A stretch of 29,507 bases of DNA. It comes from Syntrophaceae bacterium UBA2208 (GTDB lineage: Bacteria; Desulfobacterota; BSN033; UBA1163). Both the position numbers and the translations under genes were made by a program. The stretch covers positions 1-29,507 of the forward strand of contig DCUS01000245.1 of assembly GCA_002327885.1 (NCBI GenBank), in the 5' to 3' direction. The notes beneath the pieces were generated by a model. It had not been told where the DNA came from and did no database searches. It saw only the letters and a program-made list of their open reading frames with translations. Positions 24,879-29,507 of the stretch are shown here, piece after piece. Each line of letters opens with the position of its first letter. The first letter of the stretch is position 1.

Positions 24879-24891
24879 AAACTAATTGTAA

Positions 24892-24929
24892 CCCAGCCCC
24901 GTCTCGATTTCGATAGAGACGGGGCTGGG
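24892..24929 (-). promoter_or_regulatory. Strong 14-bp-stem hairpin between fhs and acsV
   Basis: Perfect arms CCCAGCCCCGTCTC (24892-24905) and GAGACGGGGCTGGG (24916-24929) enclose a 10-base loop. On the minus strand the 3' arm ends 13 nt before the acsV ATG and is followed by TTACAATTAG, not a T-tract. It may stabilise the fhs message, partly terminate it, or mask the acsV ribosome site. Confidence 0.7.
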
Positions 24930-24969
24930 AAATGGTTTAAACGAAAGGATGAAAATGGAATCTCTTCTT

Positions 24970-26757
24970 TTAGAAGAGCCCCGTCACTTTGCCGGTATTC
25001 ACATCGACATCAACCCTTCTGTAGGCAGGATCAGAACTGGTTCCCGGCATCAGGCTAATGGCCCCGGTCATCGGACAAAGAAACTTTGCGCCAGCAAAGA
25101 TCAAGACGTCACGAACCGGTAATATCCAGCCTTTGGGCACCCCCTTGCGGGTTGGGTCGTGTGTCAGACTCAAGTGAGTCTTGACCATCATTGTAGTAAA
25201 ATCCTTCATTGTTGGATCCGCTTCAAACCGTTTGGCCTTGGCTTCGGCCTCAGGAGTCCAGGAAACGCCATCGGCCCCATATACTTCCTTGGCAATTGTA
25301 TCAACCCTTTGCCTGAGTGGCATCTCGAGCGGGTAGAGGAATTTGAAATTTGGTTTGTCCTTGCATGCCTCCATCACTACATCGGCCAGTTCAAGGGCGC
25401 CATCTCCGCCTTTGAGCCAGTGTTCTGAAACTGCACAACGGGCTCCTGCCTGTTCAGCAAACTTTCGCACTAAGGCAATCTCGTCTTTGGTGTCAGTGTG
25501 GAATGAATTGATGCAGACAACAGGGCTGATTCCTGATTTCTTGATTACCCCAATGAGGTGGGTCATATTGACAATACCTTTCTCAAGGAGGGCCAGATTT
25601 TCCTTCGTATATTCGTCAGGAAGAGGTCGTCCTGCCACGACGGCTGGTCCGCCGCCATGCATCTTCAAAGCCCGGATCGTAGCAGTCAAAATTGAAACAT
25701 TGGGAACGAGGCCGCTCAAACGTGACTTTACATTCCAGAACTTTTCAAAGCCAATATCCGCGGCAAAACCGCTCTCAGTGATATGATAATCAAACATTTT
25801 TAAGGCAATGCGGTCCCCAATAATGGAGGACTGCCCCACAGCGATATTGGCAAAAGGGCCGGCGTGAACCAGACAGGGTTGATATTCTGTGGTCATCATC
25901 AATGTGGGATTAATCGTATTCCTCATCCATGCACACATTGCACCTGCCACTTCAAGATCTGTGGTGGTGACGGGTTTTCCCTTCTTATCATAGGCCACGA
26001 CGATTTTACCAAGCCTCTCACGAAGGTCTTTCAGGTCCCTTACAATGGAGAGGATGGCCATGAGCTCCGAACTCACGGTAATGCCAAATTTGGATTGCAT
26101 GAGAAAACCATCCATCCTGCCCCCAAGACCCATGATAATGTTCCGTAAACCCTGGGCGCAAAAATCCATGACCCAGCCCATCTCGATGTTGGCGGGATCA
26201 ATATCGAGCCTTTTAAGCTTTCGCTTGGCTAACTCGGCATCATCGTAATTTCGTTCGTGCTGCATCCGGGCATTCAGAGCAACCATTGCCAGGTTGTGGG
26301 CATTTGTAATATCATTGATGTCACCGGTTAATCCCAAGGAGAATTCGGTCATAGGAATGAGGAGGGCTTTGCCGCCTCCTGCAGCCGTACCCTTTATATT
26401 CATTGTAGGGCCGCCTGAGGGTTGACGAATACAACCACCAACATTTTTTCCCCTTTTTCCAAGTCCTTGCATTAAACCCATGGCAGTCGTTGTTTTTCCT
26501 TCTCCCAATGGGGTAGGCGTAATAGCTGTTACCTCAATGTACTTTCCGTCTGGCTTACTTTTTAGGCGATCGATAATCTTCATGAAATCGAGTTTGCATA
26601 ATCTTCCCATTGGGATGATTTCTTCCTTCTTAAGGTCCAATTTCTCTTGCCACTCGGCGACAGTGGGCATAGTTTCTTCGGCTATATCCGCGACCTGCCA
26701 ATCTGCCAGCTTTCTTGGGTCCGCCTCGTTATACTTTTTTGAAATATTAAATCCCAT
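24970..26757 (-). CDS. fhs: Formate-tetrahydrofolate ligase
   Basis: A 595-residue Fhs, slightly longer than the usual 555-560, mainly through N-terminal residues. The ATP-binding loop TPTPLGEGKTTTAMG lies at about 80-94. Other motifs: RQPSGGPTMNIKGTAAGGG, LTGDINDITNAHNLA, GFAADIGFEKFWNVKSR and the end MPGTSSDPAYRRVDVD. It joins formate to THF with ATP, or makes ATP in the reverse, oxidative direction. Start is ATG at 26757 with AGGGGGAG and AAGG upstream. As first gene of the acs unit it lies about 200 nt downstream of the predicted transcription start. Confidence 0.97.
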   Translation of the reverse strand: MGFNISKKYNEADPRKLADWQVADIAEETMPTVAEWQEKLDLKKEEIIPMGRLCKLDFMKIIDRLKSKPDGKYIEVTAITPTPLGEGKTTTAMGLMQGLGKRGKNVGGCIRQPSGGPTMNIKGTAAGGGKALLIPMTEFSLGLTGDINDITNAHNLAMVALNARMQHERNYDDAELAKRKLKRLDIDPANIEMGWVMDFCAQGLRNIIMGLGGRMDGFLMQSKFGITVSSELMAILSIVRDLKDLRERLGKIVVAYDKKGKPVTTTDLEVAGAMCAWMRNTINPTLMMTTEYQPCLVHAGPFANIAVGQSSIIGDRIALKMFDYHITESGFAADIGFEKFWNVKSRLSGLVPNVSILTATIRALKMHGGGPAVVAGRPLPDEYTKENLALLEKGIVNMTHLIGVIKKSGISPVVCINSFHTDTKDEIALVRKFAEQAGARCAVSEHWLKGGDGALELADVVMEACKDKPNFKFLYPLEMPLRQRVDTIAKEVYGADGVSWTPEAEAKAKRFEADPTMKDFTTMMVKTHLSLTHDPTRKGVPKGWILPVRDVLIFAGAKFLCPMTGAISLMPGTSSDPAYRRVDVDVNTGKVTGLF

Positions 26758-26939
26758 ATTCCTTGCTCCCCCTTTCTTAAGTTAATTTGATTTTAAGTCT
26801 CTTTAAAAAAAACAGCTAACCATTTAGATTTAAAGCAATTTTAACTCTTTAATCGCAGAATCCCCCCTTTCTTTTGATAACATTTTTAAAGAGGTGATTT
26901 GAGGTACATTTAATGCAGTTTTTTTAATGATATTTTCTA

Positions 26940-26955
26940 TGTGATAACAGTCACA
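26940..26955. promoter_or_regulatory. CRP/FNR-family operator (TGTGA-N6-TCACA)
   Basis: A perfect TGTGA-TAACAG-TCACA palindrome. This is the general CRP-family site and close to the HcpR site described in sulfate-reducing bacteria (TTGTGA-N6-TCACAA), with one outer mismatch. It falls at about +6 to +21 from the predicted fhs transcription start, a position that would favour repression. Confidence 0.6.
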
Positions 26956-26967
26956 ATGTCGATTTGG

Positions 26968-26996
26968 ATACTAAAATAATAGGCTTTTTTTGTCAA
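26968..26996 (-). promoter_or_regulatory. Sigma-70-type promoter of the fhs-acs-metV unit
   Basis: Minus-strand TTGACA (26996-26991) is followed after 17 bp by TAGTAT (26973-26968). The -35 box is perfect and the -10 box keeps four of six consensus bases. Predicted start near 26961 leaves a leader of about 200 nt before fhs, AT-rich and without a recognised riboswitch. Confidence 0.6.
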
Positions 26997-27177
26997 GGGA
27001 AATTTTTATATTTCGATGCAATATTCATAAAAAATATAACCAATTGAAATCATTAAATATTATATTCTATTTAATTTTGAATATTGGCATGAATAATTGG
27101 ATACTGGATACAAAATGAAATGACATTAAGAGAAATGTGAAAAAAGGTGTTAAGTGTTTGAAATTTTGATAAAATGG
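26997..27177. other. AT-rich upstream region between fhs promoter and octopine-dehydrogenase-family gene
   Basis: This stretch upstream of the fhs promoter is strongly AT-rich with many A and T runs, which could act as an UP-like or bent region. I see no gene, no clear terminator for the upstream gene and no further convincing operator. Confidence 0.4.
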
Positions 27178-28311
27178 TTACTTTCCATCAACGAGAAATT
27201 TTTTCAGGGCTTTTTTGTCCAATTTAGAGAGGCCTAATTGTTTCATCCCCCTTCCTGTTTTCCAGTAATTCGCCCGATTAATGACAGAGGCTAATTGAAT
27301 CACGGCATCGTGGGTTGGGGTAGGAACTTCGAGGAAGTCTCCCAGCGACGATAGGAGCACCATTCCATAAGGAACATCTTCGGTCACAAACCGGTCCTTT
27401 AGGTGCTCAGGCCCTTTCATTTTGATCCCTGCGTAAATCCCATCTTTTCCAAAGGCAGCATCCATGCTGGTATTAAGGATGCGGTAACGGCATTCCTCCT
27501 CCGTCTCGCCCAGATTGTAATCCTTAAATTCCAGATTATCCCAATGGTAAAGATTATATCCGAGGGTCTTACAAATAGCGAGCCTTTCGTCGTTAAGGGA
27601 TTCAAAAGTTCTTGCTACAGATGGGGTCATTCCTTCGGCATAAAGGTAGAAGTCTCCTTTTGAATGTTCAATCCGGGCGGCGTTCAGCAAGGTTGCGACC
27701 GGATGAACGATAGGATTTGGATTGTTGATCGCCGCTTCCAGAACATCTTTAGCAGGGGTAATCGTAGGATAAAATTTTTTCAGCTTTGGGATTACCTCCC
27801 CTGTCTTTTTTGATGGGAAAACACCTGTGGGGAGAATGACGGCATTGATCAGTACCGAGACATGACCAGAACCTTTGAGTCGGGCGCCATAGGGGAGGGT
27901 GCAACTTTCAACAATGGTGACTTCTCTCTTCACTTTTTTCTGATGGAAAATGTTTACAAACTCGAGGCTACCTCCCGAACCGGGCATCAGGACAATGATT
28001 TGTCCATCCTGAATAAAAGGGGCGCAGACTTCGGCCATGGCTTTGTGCCCGAATGCAGGAGTAATCACAAAAATGATCTCAGCGTCTTTAATGGCCGGCT
28101 GAATATCGGTTGTGGCCAGGTTCAATTTCGCCACTCCATCGATTGATATCCCTTCGATCTGTATTTCTTTTGTACGCAGGACTTTGTCAAGAGATTCCGC
28201 AAACGGTGGGAGTTCGAAGAAGTTGACCTTAAACCCAGCAAGGGAGAGATTTGCTGCCACGGCATGTCCGCCATTCCCTCCACCGAGTACCGCAACCAAA
28301 TCTTTCTCCAT
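27178..28311 (-). CDS. NAD(P)-dependent octopine/nopaline dehydrogenase-family protein
   Basis: A 377-residue two-domain oxidoreductase. The N-terminal Rossmann fold begins VAVLGGGNGGHAVAANLSLAGF (GxGxxG-type, residues 7-28). The C-terminal domain looks like Octopine_DH: NNPNPIVHPVATLLNAARIE and FYLYAEGMTPSVARTFESLNDER, with the His and Asp/Glu region used by such enzymes to reduce imines of amino acids and 2-oxo acids. Substrate is unknown; opine-like or 2-hydroxy acid chemistry is possible. Start is ATG at 28311 with GGAGGAG. It is separated from fhs by 420 bp and a promoter, so it is probably not part of the acs unit. Confidence 0.82.
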   Translation of the reverse strand: MEKDLVAVLGGGNGGHAVAANLSLAGFKVNFFELPPFAESLDKVLRTKEIQIEGISIDGVAKLNLATTDIQPAIKDAEIIFVITPAFGHKAMAEVCAPFIQDGQIIVLMPGSGGSLEFVNIFHQKKVKREVTIVESCTLPYGARLKGSGHVSVLINAVILPTGVFPSKKTGEVIPKLKKFYPTITPAKDVLEAAINNPNPIVHPVATLLNAARIEHSKGDFYLYAEGMTPSVARTFESLNDERLAICKTLGYNLYHWDNLEFKDYNLGETEEECRYRILNTSMDAAFGKDGIYAGIKMKGPEHLKDRFVTEDVPYGMVLLSSLGDFLEVPTPTHDAVIQLASVINRANYWKTGRGMKQLGLSKLDKKALKKFLVDGK

Positions 28312-28446
28312 ATTTCTCCTCCAAATTCTTATCTTTCAAATCTTAAACCTTAACTTTTCATTAAAATTACCCTATTCCCGGGGAAAAGACAAGAAGGTTC
28401 CCGTATTATTTTATCCGCTGCTTTTGTATGCCGAGGAGACAAATAA

Positions 28447-28475
28447 TTGCAAATTGATCAAAGAGATATTATATA
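28447..28475 (+). promoter_or_regulatory. Candidate promoter for the exported protein gene
   Basis: TTGCAA (28447-28452), 17 bp, then TATATA (28470-28475), about 75 bp before the plus-strand gene at 28553. The area is AT-rich, so chance matches are possible. It sits in the divergent gap 28312-28552. Confidence 0.4.
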
Positions 28476-28552
28476 TGGTTTTAAAAGGTCGTTCATGGAG
28501 TTGAAGGAATTGGGAGCGATTAATAAATACTTCATTAAAAGGAGGAGAATTC

Positions 28553-29104
28553 ATGAAAAGGCCTATCTTTTTTAGTGTCTTTTTGGCGGTTGGATTGGTA
28601 TTAGGAATGAATAGTATGATCATGGGAGCGGAGGTTGATCTCAAAGACTATAACACCCTCATCATTCAGGATCTCGATGTCCCTTCCGGTTCTCCGGCTC
28701 CTGAATCAGCAGGCCTGCAGATGGCCGAAAAAGCCGTCTATCAGCTCAAGAGGTATTCTGAAAAGTTTCAACTCTTTGAACTCATTGCTAAAGAAGGGGG
28801 AAAATCAAGCAAAGAAATCCCTTCTGGAAAGAAAATTCTTATTATAAAAGGGGAAGTCAAAGAATATGGAGTGCCTACTGTAGGAAAGCGTATAGGACGG
28901 TCATTTATCCCGGGAGTGGGAGGTCATGTCGGTTCGGCTACTTTTGCCGCCCATTATACGTTTATTGATAAGGAAACGGGGAAGGTTATTTATGAAACGG
29001 ATCTGAGGACGACCTCCACCGGTTCCAATGATACGGTAGAATACGCCATGGATCGCAATGGCGAAGCCTTGGCCAAACTCATTACAAAATATAAAGGGAA
29101 ATAA
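28553..29104 (+). CDS. Exported protein, possibly DUF4410 family
   Basis: A 183-residue precursor, the only convincing plus-strand gene in the window. Residues 1-25 form a signal peptide (MKRP, hydrophobic FFSVFLAVGLVLGM, cleavage near IMGA-EV). The mature part has an alternating strand/helix pattern and a late FIDKETGKVIYETDLR segment like DUF4410 proteins, envelope proteins of unknown role. No lipobox cysteine is present. AAAAGGAGGAGAATTC precedes the ATG, a very strong ribosome site. Family assignment is from general resemblance only. Confidence 0.72.
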   Translation: MKRPIFFSVFLAVGLVLGMNSMIMGAEVDLKDYNTLIIQDLDVPSGSPAPESAGLQMAEKAVYQLKRYSEKFQLFELIAKEGGKSSKEIPSGKKILIIKGEVKEYGVPTVGKRIGRSFIPGVGGHVGSATFAAHYTFIDKETGKVIYETDLRTTSTGSNDTVEYAMDRNGEALAKLITKYKGK

Positions 29105-29172
29105 ATTTTACCGGGCGGGGGCTTCGTCGCTGTAACTCTGAACCAAAAATTCGGCCCGTTGAATTCTTTAAT

Positions 29173-29507
29173 TTATTGCATAGCGTCAATAGTCTTTTCT
29201 ACAATCTTTTTTCCCAGGGATACTTCTCGGTAGATATCTGTTACGGTGGCTTCTGTTAGCCGTTCGAAATCTTTTTCAATAGGGGTGATGATGAGGCCTC
29301 CCATGTCGATCACTCCTGGGCTGATTACCATCCTGGCCTTCCCCTCCTTGAAAAAGACTGCCGGACGGTGTTTTTGCCGCGGAAAGATGACAAGACGCCA
29401 TTTCCTTTTTTCATGAAATCCGGCGATATTGATCATGGGCTCCTCTTCAATGAGGAGAACCTTTTTCAGGGCGCTCAGATAATTTTTTAAAACGATCCCC
29501 AAAGACG
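29173..29507 (-). CDS. C-terminal part of a DUF4922-like protein (5' end outside window)
   Basis: The minus-strand frame is open from the right edge to the stop at 29173, with about 110 residues visible. Motifs INIAGFHEKRKWRLVIFPRQ, KHRPAVFF, MVISPGVIDMGGLIITP and IYREVSL resemble the end of DUF4922 proteins, which relate to ADP/GDP-sugar phosphorylase-like HIT-fold enzymes. The catalytic part would be outside the window. A TTG at 29502 is in frame but probably internal. It converges on the exported protein gene with a 68-bp gap and no clear terminator. Confidence 0.6.
   Translation of the reverse strand, partial: SLGIVLKNYLSALKKVLLIEEEPMINIAGFHEKRKWRLVIFPRQKHRPAVFFKEGKARMVISPGVIDMGGLIITPIEKDFERLTEATVTDIYREVSLGKKIVEKTIDAMQ

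Noticed and set aside
24892..24929. Classical intrinsic terminator after fhs
   Set aside because: The stem is strong, but the minus strand continues with TTACAATTAG rather than a T-run, and acsV begins 13 nt later.
27084..27099. TGGCATGAATAATTGG as a sigma-54 promoter
   Set aside because: The spacing between the GG and GC-like elements is off by one, the final base is wrong, and it points toward the 3' end of the oppositely oriented gene.
28411..28644. A minus-strand 77-codon open frame overlapping the exported protein gene
   Set aside because: It is antisense to a convincing signal peptide and ribosome site, and its product shows no family features.
1..29507. CRISPR array, tRNA, rRNA, transposase or prophage genes
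   Set aside because: Read through on both strands; no regularly spaced identical repeats of CRISPR length, no tRNA-like cloverleaf and no mobile-element protein motifs were seen.

Overview
The window looks like part of the chromosome of an anaerobic, Wood-Ljungdahl-pathway bacterium. The likeliest lineage is Desulfobacterota (the former Deltaproteobacteria) or a close relative. This is inferred from gene content: a complete bacterial-type acs set, a class III tetraheme cytochrome c with a Tmc-like membrane partner, an HdrA carrying a GltD-like module, and a PAS histidine kinase. No rRNA, tRNA, CRISPR array, phage gene or transposase was seen.

Almost everything is on the minus strand, so transcription runs from high to low coordinates. 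From right to left: (1) 29507-28312 holds the C-terminal end of a DUF4922-like gene, a plus-strand exported protein (possibly DUF4410) and a divergent promoter region; (2) 28311-27178 encodes an octopine/nopaline-dehydrogenase-family oxidoreductase; (3) 27177-26758 is an AT-rich control region with a TTGACA/TAGTAT promoter and a perfect TGTGA-N6-TCACA palindrome just downstream of the predicted transcription start; (4) 26757-9636 is a run of fifteen co-oriented genes: fhs, acsV, cooC, folD, a 70-residue unknown, acsD, acsA, acsB, acsC, acsE, metF1, a membrane cytochrome b-like protein, a 4Fe-4S protein, a tetraheme cytochrome c and metV; (5) 9635-9187 is a control region with a terminator-like hairpin, a promoter with consensus -35 and -10 boxes and a leader of about 235 nt; (6) 9186-1 is a second unit: metF2, a four-PAS histidine kinase, hdrC, hdrB and a giant hdrA that runs off the left edge.

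How it fits together: Fhs and FolD carry formate to methylene-tetrahydrofolate, and MetF/MetV reduce it to methyl-tetrahydrofolate. AcsE moves the methyl group to the corrinoid protein AcsCD, AcsV reactivates that corrinoid, AcsA (CODH) supplies CO, AcsB builds acetyl-CoA, and CooC matures the nickel sites. The pathway could run toward CO2 fixation or toward acetate oxidation; the sequence does not decide. The missing cyclohydrolase and formate dehydrogenase must lie elsewhere. The most interesting point is that the methylene-THF reductase step occurs twice, each copy beside a different electron conduit: metF1/metV flank a membrane cytochrome b, Fe-S and periplasmic tetraheme cytochrome trio, while metF2 leads an HdrCBA module that also contains a soluble sensor kinase.

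Most gaps of about 70 bp or more inside the two units hold a palindrome or a short tandem repeat, several with a 7-bp period.
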